DNA of 64,000 nucleotides from Lewinellaceae bacterium (lineage in GTDB: Bacteria > Bacteroidota > Bacteroidia > Chitinophagales > Saprospiraceae): the NCBI GenBank assembly GCA_020636325.1, contig JACJYC010000017.1, forward strand, positions 1-64,000. The letters are read 5' to 3'. Position 1 is the first letter of the stretch; the number at the start of each line of letters is the position of its first letter. The translations under genes and the position numbers were made by a program. Below, in pieces: positions 34,905 to 42,368 of this stretch. Below the pieces are notes generated by a model. That model saw only the letters and a program-made list of their open reading frames with translations, was not told the DNA's origin and ran no database searches.

Positions 34905-37682
34905 ATGAAAAGTTCAATATTCTTCTTATTCGGCTTTTTGATTGCAGGGAATTCCGTGACGAGCCAGTCTGCCAATAACCCGCATACTCTTGTGTTCAAG
35001 GTGAACCCCGAGTTTCGGAGCGTATGCATGGACACTAGAATTGAGCTCCAGGAACTCAACAAGGCCCTTTTGAAATTGGGTAAAACCGAACTGCGGAAAA
35101 AATTCCCGAACGGGAATCGGGTAAAAAACCCGGTCAATGACCTATCCCTGATATATGGACTCCATTATGAGGCGGATTGCTCACCTGAAACAGCATGCAG
35201 GATCCTTCAGAATTCCGGCGTACTTGTGTATGCGGAACCCACCCCGGTACTAAAGGCAGCTTATGTACCTGATGATCCGGAAATCGCAAAACAATATGCC
35301 TTGGAGTTGATCAAAGCCTTTGAAGGTTGGGAAATCGAGCAGGGTGATTCGTCCGTGGTGATCGGAATCGTTGATTCCGGGGTGGAATGGACCCATCCCG
35401 ATCTGCAAAGTAATATTGCCTATAACTGGGCGGACCCTATTGATGGCATTGATAATGACAATGACGGGTATATCGACAATTTCAGGGGTTGGGATTTTTT
35501 TTATCAGGATAATGACCCCATGACAGCGGGTAACGACCATGGGACCTGGGTTACAGGGCTGTGTTCTGCTGCAACGGATAACCATACCGGAATAGCCGGA
35601 GTGGGCTTCAAGTGCCGGTTTCTGCCGGTCCGGGTTTCTGGCGACGGATCGAATAATATGACCTTTGGATATGACGGCATAGTGTACGCTGCGGATAAAG
35701 GGTGCCGAATAATCAACTGCTCTTGGGGGGGTGTCACTGAAGGTGGCCTTTATGCCCAGGATATTGTGAATTATGCCACCTTCGAACGGAACGCCCTGAT
35801 TGTAGCAGCCAGTGGGAATCAGGGAGAGAACCAGACCATTTTTCCCGCCGGATTTGATCAGGTGATCTCCTGTGCGGCTACTGACCAAAATGATCTCAAA
35901 ACAGGATTTTCCAACTGGGGGCCTGCAATAGACCTTTGCGCCCCGGGTATTGCAGTACATACCACCGACGCCGGAGGAGAATATAACGGATTTTGGGGAA
36001 CCAGTTTCGCAACGCCCATTATATCAGGCTGCGCCGCCCTGGTGAGAGCCAGATTTCCTCAGCTTACACCCGAACAAACTGCTGAACGGCTTCGGAGAAC
36101 CGCCGATCTCATTGATACCTTGCCCGGAAATCAGCCATTTTCCGGATTCCTGGGCGGAGGGCGTGTGAATTTATATCGCGCTCTTTCAGAAACCGACGTA
36201 CATGCAGTACGCTCAAAATTTAAAATTCTTCCATTCCATGGGCAGGATGGGTTGCAGCCTGGCGATACGGCTAATCTGGCAGGATACCTTGTCAATTATC
36301 TCGATTCCGTTTCGGGATTAATTGTTTCACTGTCCACTTCTTCTCCGGACATCGATTTAATCAATCCTGATCTAATTATCGGGGGCTTGACAACCCTTGA
36401 CACGTTCTTTTTGAATGGAAATGAATTTAAGATCCGAGTTCATCCGGATGCGGCCCGGGGCCAGACTGTCCTCATTAAAGTTTCCTATTCAGGAGATAAT
36501 TATGAAGACTTTGAATGGATCTACCTCACTGTAAACTCAGGATATATTAATGTAAATGTCAACCGGTTGAAAGCAGGATTCGGGTCAGCCGGGCGAACAG
36601 GTTTTAATCGCGATTACCATCTGGATGGTAACGGATATATTTTTGAAGATAAGGGTTTGGTTTACTTTAGCGGAATCGGCCTGATGATAGGCGGCAGCCA
36701 GGTCCGGGTTTCAGATGCTTTTTATGATAATGGTTCTACCAGCCAGGATTTTAAGCCTATTGAATATATTAAGGAGGATTCTTCATCTCAAATAAGTGAC
36801 AAAGACCTTATTACCCGATTCGACGACAAGTCCATATCAGGAGGAATGAACCTCGAAGTGACTTTAAAGACCCACTCCTGGTCGGATGTAGGATTTGATA
36901 ATTTTCACATTCTCGACTATTCGGTCCGGAATGCCGGCGCCCTGAACGCACCACCGCTTTATATAGGATTAGGAGCTGATTGGGATTTGGACTCCAATTT
37001 AAAAGGGAGTACAGATACCGTTCTCAATCTGGGATATGTATGGTCCACACAATTTGATTCGCTATATGCTGGTATTGCTGTCCTTACCGAGAATGCCGCA
37101 TTCAGGCACTATGCTATTGATTATTTAGGTGGGGACGACGAAAATTTTGGTGGAATTAACATTTTTGATCAGGCAGGTTTCTCAACCTCAGATAAATATC
37201 AGTCACTTAAAAATCAGCGGCCGGAAGGCGGAACGCTTTCGAATAACGGTAACGGAATTGTATCCGTCGTCAGCAGCGGTCCCTTTTTTTTGATGCCGGG
37301 TGATTCGGCCAATGTCGTTTTTGCCGTTATAGCGGGGAAAAGTCTGGAGGAATTGCAAATTGGGGCCCAAAGGGCCAAAGATCGTTTTAACGGTTACCTG
37401 GTTTCCTCCCTCGAACCGTATTATCAACATTTGCAAATGGAGCTGTTTCCCAATCCGGGTCGCAATTTTTCTGCCTTGCTCAAAATCTCAGATCCTGGCC
37501 TGTATTCTATGGATATTTATAACCTCAACGGCAGTTTGGTCTGGAGCCAATCCAGGAACCTGGACCAAGGGGCGCATACTTTCTATTGGCCGGAGTCCGA
37601 AACGCTGCCAAGTGGAATTTATGTGGCCAGGGTCCGGAAAAATGGATTCCGGAGCATTGTAAAAAAATGGATTAAATATTAA
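34905..37682 (+). CDS. S8 subtilisin-like protease with T9SS sorting domain
   Basis: A protein of 925 residues with an N-terminal signal peptide (to VTSQS). A propeptide-like segment precedes the catalytic domain: D157 in IVDSGVEWTHPDL, H212 in NDHGTWVTG and S367 in GTSFATPIISG. Beta-rich domains of unknown type (about 430-830) follow, then a type A T9SS C-terminal domain of about 75 residues (MELFPNPGRNFSALLKI to IVKKWIKY) that directs export through the outer membrane and surface attachment. The gene is noticeably more AT-rich than those on either side, which may mark later acquisition. The 173-base spacer upstream is AT-rich without a clear promoter match. Confidence 0.9.
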   Translation: MKSSIFFLFGFLIAGNSVTSQSANNPHTLVFKVNPEFRSVCMDTRIELQELNKALLKLGKTELRKKFPNGNRVKNPVNDLSLIYGLHYEADCSPETACRILQNSGVLVYAEPTPVLKAAYVPDDPEIAKQYALELIKAFEGWEIEQGDSSVVIGIVDSGVEWTHPDLQSNIAYNWADPIDGIDNDNDGYIDNFRGWDFFYQDNDPMTAGNDHGTWVTGLCSAATDNHTGIAGVGFKCRFLPVRVSGDGSNNMTFGYDGIVYAADKGCRIINCSWGGVTEGGLYAQDIVNYATFERNALIVAASGNQGENQTIFPAGFDQVISCAATDQNDLKTGFSNWGPAIDLCAPGIAVHTTDAGGEYNGFWGTSFATPIISGCAALVRARFPQLTPEQTAERLRRTADLIDTLPGNQPFSGFLGGGRVNLYRALSETDVHAVRSKFKILPFHGQDGLQPGDTANLAGYLVNYLDSVSGLIVSLSTSSPDIDLINPDLIIGGLTTLDTFFLNGNEFKIRVHPDAARGQTVLIKVSYSGDNYEDFEWIYLTVNSGYINVNVNRLKAGFGSAGRTGFNRDYHLDGNGYIFEDKGLVYFSGIGLMIGGSQVRVSDAFYDNGSTSQDFKPIEYIKEDSSSQISDKDLITRFDDKSISGGMNLEVTLKTHSWSDVGFDNFHILDYSVRNAGALNAPPLYIGLGADWDLDSNLKGSTDTVLNLGYVWSTQFDSLYAGIAVLTENAAFRHYAIDYLGGDDENFGGINIFDQAGFSTSDKYQSLKNQRPEGGTLSNNGNGIVSVVSSGPFFLMPGDSANVVFAVIAGKSLEELQIGAQRAKDRFNGYLVSSLEPYYQHLQMELFPNPGRNFSALLKISDPGLYSMDIYNLNGSLVWSQSRNLDQGAHTFYWPESETLPSGIYVARVRKNGFRSIVKKWIKY

Positions 37683-37753
37683 GAAATACCCTGGGCCAAT
37701 TATCCTGCCGGAAGCGGAAAAATTTATTATTTTGCGTCCAAACAGCCGTCCAC

Positions 37754-39973
37754 ATGAAAATCGCAATTTTCCGATCTCTTTGGCTATCAGCCATGGTATT
37801 TTCTTGTTTTCTACCGCTAAGCGCCCAGATCTCCGGCTTCAGTCCGGACCAGGCCGCCGCGCAGGAAAAACTCGAAAAGCAGTTCGACGCCCAGCTCAAG
37901 GCGTCCGATCTCGACCAGTGGATGAAGCAACTGTCCTTGCATCCGCACCATGTGGGGTCGCCGTGGGACAAGGCCAACGCCGAATTCATGGCCGCACAGT
38001 TCAAATCCTGGGGGTTCGATACCCGGATCGACGAATATCAGGTGCTCTTTCCGACGCCGAAATTGCGCTTGCTGGAAATGGTGGGGCCCACCAAATTCAA
38101 GGCCGGCCTGACAGAGCCGCCGGTCAGGGGCGACGCTTCCTCCCAACAGACCGCCGAGATGCTGCCGCCCTTCAATTGCTACTCCATCGACGGGGATGTA
38201 ACCGGCGAACTGGTTTTCGTCAACTACGGCATTCCAGCCGATTATGAAGAATTGGAAAAGCGCGGGATTGACGTAAAAGGCAAGATCGTGATCGCCAAGT
38301 ACTACGGCTCCTGGCGCGGCATCAAACCCAAGGTGGCCGCTGAAAAAGGAGCGATCGGATGCATCATCTACTCCGACCCCCGGGAGGACGGCTATTTCCA
38401 GGGGGATGTCTACCCCAAAGGCGCCTACAAGAATGCCGACGGCGTACAACGCGGTTCGGTGCTGGATATGCCCCTGTTCCCCGGCGATCCGCTGACGCCC
38501 GGCTACGGGGCTACCAAAGACGCCAAACGGGTGCCTGTCGGAGAAGCGGAAACGCTGACCAAAATCCCGGTGCTGCCCATTTCATACGAGGACGCACAAC
38601 CCCTGCTGGCAGCGCTTGAAGGCCCTGTTGCGCCGTCGGGCTGGCGGGGTGCGCTGCCCATTACCTATCATATCGGCCCCGGACCGGCCAGGGTACACCT
38701 CAAGCTGGAGTTCAACTGGGATGTCAAGCCGTTGTACAACGTCGTCGCCACCCTGAAAGGCAGCGTCTACCCCGACCAATGGGTGATCCGGGGCAACCAC
38801 CACGACGCCTGGGTGCACGGGGCCAATGACCCGGTCAGCGGCATGGTCGCCGTCATGGAAGAAGCCAAAGCCATAGGCGAACTGGTCAAAACCGGCTGGA
38901 AACCCAAACGCACCCTGATCTACTGCGGCTGGGACGGCGAAGAACCCGGCCTGCTGGGCTCCACCGAATGGGCCGAAGACCATGCCGATGAACTGCAGCA
39001 AAAAGCCGTGGCCTACATCAATACCGACGGCAACGGCCGCGGATTCCTCGGCGGCGGCGGCTCGCATACCCTGGAGAAATATTTTGACGAAGTATCCAAA
39101 GCCGTCACCGACCCGCAAACCGGCCTGACCGTTTTCGAACGGCGCAAGGCCCGCATGATGGTAGACGGGCAAACCGAACCCAAATTCTACGAATTATCAG
39201 CGCTCGGCTCCGGATCGGACTATACGCCGTTTATCCAGCACCTCGGCATCGCTTCCATCAACCTGGGTTTCGGCGGCGAGAGCGGCGGCGGTGAATACCA
39301 TACCGGTTACGATTCCTACGAGCACTATACCCGGTTCAAGGACATCGGTTTTCAATACGGCGTGGCGCTGGCCCAGGTGGCCGGCAGGCTTACCCTCCGC
39401 CTTTCGGAAGCTGAGGTGCTGCCGTTCGAATTCCAGCATTTCAGCCAGACCGTCAACAAATACGCCGACGAGGTGATGAAACTGGCCGACCGACTGCGCG
39501 ATGAGACCGCCAAAGAAAACCGGCTCATCACCGACGGCTTCTACAAGGCCGCAGCCGATCCCACCGAAACCTTCATCGTGCCGGAAACCAAAGCGGAAGT
39601 CCCCTTTTTCAACTGGGCGCCCCTGCAAAATGCGCTGGCCGAACTCAAGAAAAGCGTGGCTGCCTACGATGAGGCCCTGAAGGCCGGGATGCCCTCCGAA
39701 AAACAACGCGACGCCCTCAACCTGGCCCTCATGAAAATGGAGCAAAGCCTGACCCGCGAAGAGGGTCTGCCGCGCAGGCCCTGGTTCAGGCATCAGATCT
39801 ATGCACCGGGATTTTACACCGGCTACGGGGTTAAAACCCTGCCCGGCATCCGGGAAGCCATCGAGGAGCGGAAATACGACGAAGCCCAGGAACAGATCCT
39901 TATTGCAGGACAGGTGCTGTCGAAATTTGCCCGGGAGGTGATGCGGGCGGCAGAGTTGTTGAAGCGGGCTTAG
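37754..39973 (+). CDS. M28 carboxypeptidase, PSMA/NAALADase-like
   Basis: A protein of 739 residues with a signal peptide (to LPLSAQ). A PA domain insert (around GKIVIAKYYGSWRGIKPK) sits ahead of the M28 di-zinc domain: NHHDAWVHGANDPVSG (His, Asp), CGWDGEEPGLLGS (general base Glu and metal Glu), YINTDGNG and GGEYHTGYDSYEHY (His). A C-terminal transferrin-receptor-like dimerisation domain completes the glutamate carboxypeptidase II architecture. It releases C-terminal residues from peptides, probably in the periplasm. 71 bases separate it from the subtilisin, but composition differs, so separate promoters are likely. Confidence 0.9.
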   Translation: MKIAIFRSLWLSAMVFSCFLPLSAQISGFSPDQAAAQEKLEKQFDAQLKASDLDQWMKQLSLHPHHVGSPWDKANAEFMAAQFKSWGFDTRIDEYQVLFPTPKLRLLEMVGPTKFKAGLTEPPVRGDASSQQTAEMLPPFNCYSIDGDVTGELVFVNYGIPADYEELEKRGIDVKGKIVIAKYYGSWRGIKPKVAAEKGAIGCIIYSDPREDGYFQGDVYPKGAYKNADGVQRGSVLDMPLFPGDPLTPGYGATKDAKRVPVGEAETLTKIPVLPISYEDAQPLLAALEGPVAPSGWRGALPITYHIGPGPARVHLKLEFNWDVKPLYNVVATLKGSVYPDQWVIRGNHHDAWVHGANDPVSGMVAVMEEAKAIGELVKTGWKPKRTLIYCGWDGEEPGLLGSTEWAEDHADELQQKAVAYINTDGNGRGFLGGGGSHTLEKYFDEVSKAVTDPQTGLTVFERRKARMMVDGQTEPKFYELSALGSGSDYTPFIQHLGIASINLGFGGESGGGEYHTGYDSYEHYTRFKDIGFQYGVALAQVAGRLTLRLSEAEVLPFEFQHFSQTVNKYADEVMKLADRLRDETAKENRLITDGFYKAAADPTETFIVPETKAEVPFFNWAPLQNALAELKKSVAAYDEALKAGMPSEKQRDALNLALMKMEQSLTREEGLPRRPWFRHQIYAPGFYTGYGVKTLPGIREAIEERKYDEAQEQILIAGQVLSKFAREVMRAAELLKRA

Positions 39974-40310
39974 ATTTTGGTTTATTGTTGTTGATTTGGT
40001 TTATTGTTGTTGATTTTGGTTTATTGTTGTTGATTTTGGTTTATGGTTGTTGATTTTGGTTCATCGGGACCGTTCAGAATTTTGTGTCAACCGGATTTTT
40101 AGCATGCGCAGCTTGCTAAAAATCAGATCTTTGCGTCTTTGCGTCTTTGCGTGAAAACACTGTTTTGAACAATCTCGGTTCATCAGCCCTAACAACAACA
40201 AACCCGCCTTCCGCCGAGGCTATGGCGGGCAGCGCAACCACAAACCCGCCTTCGCCGAGGCTTCGGCGGGCGGAGCAAACAACAATAAACAACAATAACC
40301 ACATAACCCA
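39974..40310. repeat. Inverted-arm repeat with two GC palindromes
   Basis: Left arm (39975-40065): four copies of about GATTTTGGTTTATTGTTGTT. Right arm (40190-40310): the complementary words AACAACAA/AATAAACAACAATAACC. Two GC palindromes lie within the right arm (about 40203-40230 and 40244-40271, CCCGCC/GGCGGG stems). A further short AAAAATC/CTTGCTAAAAATC segment lies near 40090-40130. No gene is present in this 426-base spacer. Confidence 0.75.
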
Positions 40311-40362
40311 TTTGTCGCCGATCTTGCGGGAAGAGGGAAACCCGTCATTTTTGTGCAATCCG

Positions 40363-40394
40363 TTTGCAAGCCATTTTTTATTGCCTTACTTTTG
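40363..40394 (+). promoter_or_regulatory. Promoter TTTG-N20-TACTTTTG
   Basis: TTTG (40363-40366) and TACTTTTG (40387-40394) match both boxes of the Bacteroidota sigma consensus with a 20-base spacer. The ATG of the next gene is at 40400, five bases after the -7 box, so the mRNA would be leaderless. This is the best promoter match in the window. Confidence 0.6.
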
Positions 40395-40399
40395 CACCG

Positions 40400-40786
40400 A
40401 TGAAACGTGGCGCAGCCATATTGCTATCTCTTCTGATTGTTTCAGTATCCCTGAAAGATCTGGCCATCTATTTTTCCTTCCAGCTGAACCGGAATTATAT
40501 CGCCCGGAACCTTTGCGTCAACCTGGACAGGCCCGAGGTCATGTGCTACGGCAAGTGTTTTCTGGACAAGGAATTGAAGGACAGCAACGAAAAAACCGGG
40601 GCATATCCCATGCCGGATCGCCAGGACAGGACGGTCTTCATCTTTAATGCCCTGAAGAAGCCGGTAAACCCCTCCGCAAAGGGGGAGATTTCACTGCCCT
40701 CGTTTCATTACCGGGCATTTTTCCCGAGTCCCGGCCTCGAAAGCGTTTTCCATCCGCCTCGGATCGCCTCGTTGAGTATCGGTTAA
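40400..40786 (+). CDS. Small membrane protein with CYGKCFLDKEL motif
   Basis: A protein of 128 residues starting at MKRGAAILLSLLIV; one membrane segment (4-22), then NLCVNLDRPEVMCYGKCFLDKELKD. The Cys-x-x-x-Cys cluster CYGKC with a downstream Leu/Lys pattern marks a small family that recurs in Bacteroidota beside outer-membrane metal-uptake proteins; its biochemical role is not known to me. It is followed 151 bases downstream by a Cys-rich outer-membrane protein and a His-rich lipoprotein, which supports a metal-handling role. Confidence 0.65.
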   Translation: MKRGAAILLSLLIVSVSLKDLAIYFSFQLNRNYIARNLCVNLDRPEVMCYGKCFLDKELKDSNEKTGAYPMPDRQDRTVFIFNALKKPVNPSAKGEISLPSFHYRAFFPSPGLESVFHPPRIASLSIG

Positions 40787-40937
40787 AAAACAGCTTCTCC
40801 TGCTATTCAATCCCTTGGCTTGAATAAGATCATTGTCAATAGTTTACATTTTCGTAAAATGACAGAAACGGGGAAGTGATTTTTGACCGCTGCTTACCGC
40901 CTGATTTTCCATTTACCCATTGTTAAAAATCAACATA

Positions 40938-41837
40938 ATGGTCAGAAGGATTATTCTTCTGTCCGTGATCGGGTTGTTGGGTTGGAATGTCGCCTTTTCG
41001 TGCGACGCCTGCGGCTGCAGCATCACCGGCAGCGGTGTCGGCATGCTGGTTTCCTACCGCAACAATTTTGCAGGTCTGAGCTGGTTTTCCACGCCTTATC
41101 AGGCTTCACCCGACCATGGCTTCGGTTCAAAAGACCGTTTTCAAACGCTTGAATTTGCCTTTCGCTTTCATATTGCCTCGCGGCTTAAGCTGCTGATCAA
41201 CCAGCCGTACCGCATCAACGCGCGCACTCTGGATGGGGAAACCGAGCAGGTATCCGGCATTTCCGATACCCGCATCATGGGCGCCTACACCCTATTCAGG
41301 GACGTGCGCCTGGGAGCGCGCAATAAACTGTTCCTGGAGGTCGGCGCCGGCATAAAAGCGCCCTTGGGCAGATACGATGCCCATATCCACGACCAGGAAT
41401 TGCCGGAAAACTTCAACCTGGGCAACGGCAGCTGGGCAGGCCTTTTGCAGGCCAACCTGGTCGTTACCCGGCAAAATTCCGGTTTGCTGGCCGGCGGCAC
41501 CTATCAGTACAATACAGCAACGGCCGCCGGCTACCGGTTCGGCCGGCAGGTTTCCGGACAACTGATCGGCTTCCGGGAGATTGCGCTGGGCCGCATGGTA
41601 AGCCTGATCCCCAACGCGGGACTGACGGCCGAATGGGTCAGCGACGACCACTATGCCAACGGCAATATCGTGCCGGGTACCAGCGGCAGCGGCCTGTTCG
41701 CCTCCGGCGGCGTCAACCTGAAATTCAACAACTTTTATCTAGGCGCATCGTTTGCCCAACCGCTGGCGCAAGATTACAGCCATGGGGAAGTGACCGCCAA
41801 AAGCAGGGTCTCCTGCCAAGTATCCTATCTTTTCTAA
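40938..41837 (+). CDS. Outer-membrane barrel protein with SCDACGCS motif
   Basis: A protein of 299 residues starting at MVRRIILLSVIGLLG; cleavage is likely near AFSC, exposing SCDACGCSITGSG at the mature N-terminus. The rest is amphipathic strands ending in SCQVSYLF, consistent with a 12-14-strand barrel. The three closely spaced Cys could bind a soft metal such as copper. Four other Bacteroidota-typical features are absent: no plug and no TonB box. Function unknown; metal transport or sensing is inferred from the Cys cluster and neighbours. Confidence 0.65.
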   Translation: MVRRIILLSVIGLLGWNVAFSCDACGCSITGSGVGMLVSYRNNFAGLSWFSTPYQASPDHGFGSKDRFQTLEFAFRFHIASRLKLLINQPYRINARTLDGETEQVSGISDTRIMGAYTLFRDVRLGARNKLFLEVGAGIKAPLGRYDAHIHDQELPENFNLGNGSWAGLLQANLVVTRQNSGLLAGGTYQYNTATAAGYRFGRQVSGQLIGFREIALGRMVSLIPNAGLTAEWVSDDHYANGNIVPGTSGSGLFASGGVNLKFNNFYLGASFAQPLAQDYSHGEVTAKSRVSCQVSYLF

Positions 41838-41855
41838 ACTAAAATTTCATCGAAA

Positions 41856-42284
41856 ATGAAAAAAAGCTTGTTTCTCTCGCTTGCTGTTGCCCTGATCGCC
41901 TTCGCCGCCTGTAAGGACAAGGAGGACATGGGTACCGACTACGATTACCACGCCCATATTCATTCGCCGAACACCGACGCGAAGCACATTGACGATACCA
42001 TCCATATTGAAGTGGATTTTGAAAGCCATACCGGCGAAACGGTGCACCATATCAACGTCCGGATCTACAACAAGGCTACCAACGCGGAGGTGTACAACAA
42101 ACCCGCCGACGCCCACGTACACGCGACCAGCGGCGAATACACCTACGAGGACGATTTCGTGCTGTCAGAAGCCAACGGCTTTACCGCCCATACGGATTGG
42201 GTGCTGGAAGCCAAAGTATGGGGCGATACCGACGGAGAGGACGAAGAGGTGTCCACGGTGGAATTCCATGTGCATCCGAAGTAG
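41856..42284 (+). CDS. His-rich lipoprotein, probable metal binder
   Basis: A protein of 142 residues with a lipobox at FAAC (residue 19). The mature part carries many His (YDYHAHIHSPNTDAKHIDD; HTGETVHHINV; DAHVHATSG; FHVHPK) and a beta-sandwich-like pattern. It follows the barrel protein by 18 bases and is surely cotranscribed. The His/Asp richness suggests binding of zinc, copper or nickel at the cell envelope. Confidence 0.7.
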   Translation: MKKSLFLSLAVALIAFAACKDKEDMGTDYDYHAHIHSPNTDAKHIDDTIHIEVDFESHTGETVHHINVRIYNKATNAEVYNKPADAHVHATSGEYTYEDDFVLSEANGFTAHTDWVLEAKVWGDTDGEDEEVSTVEFHVHPK

Positions 42285-42368
42285 GTTTAACCAATTTCGA
42301 CTATATTTAATCGCACTTCGCGCCGTTGGGTCAGCCGATCCTCCGGCGCGAAGCCATTTAAGGGGCCG

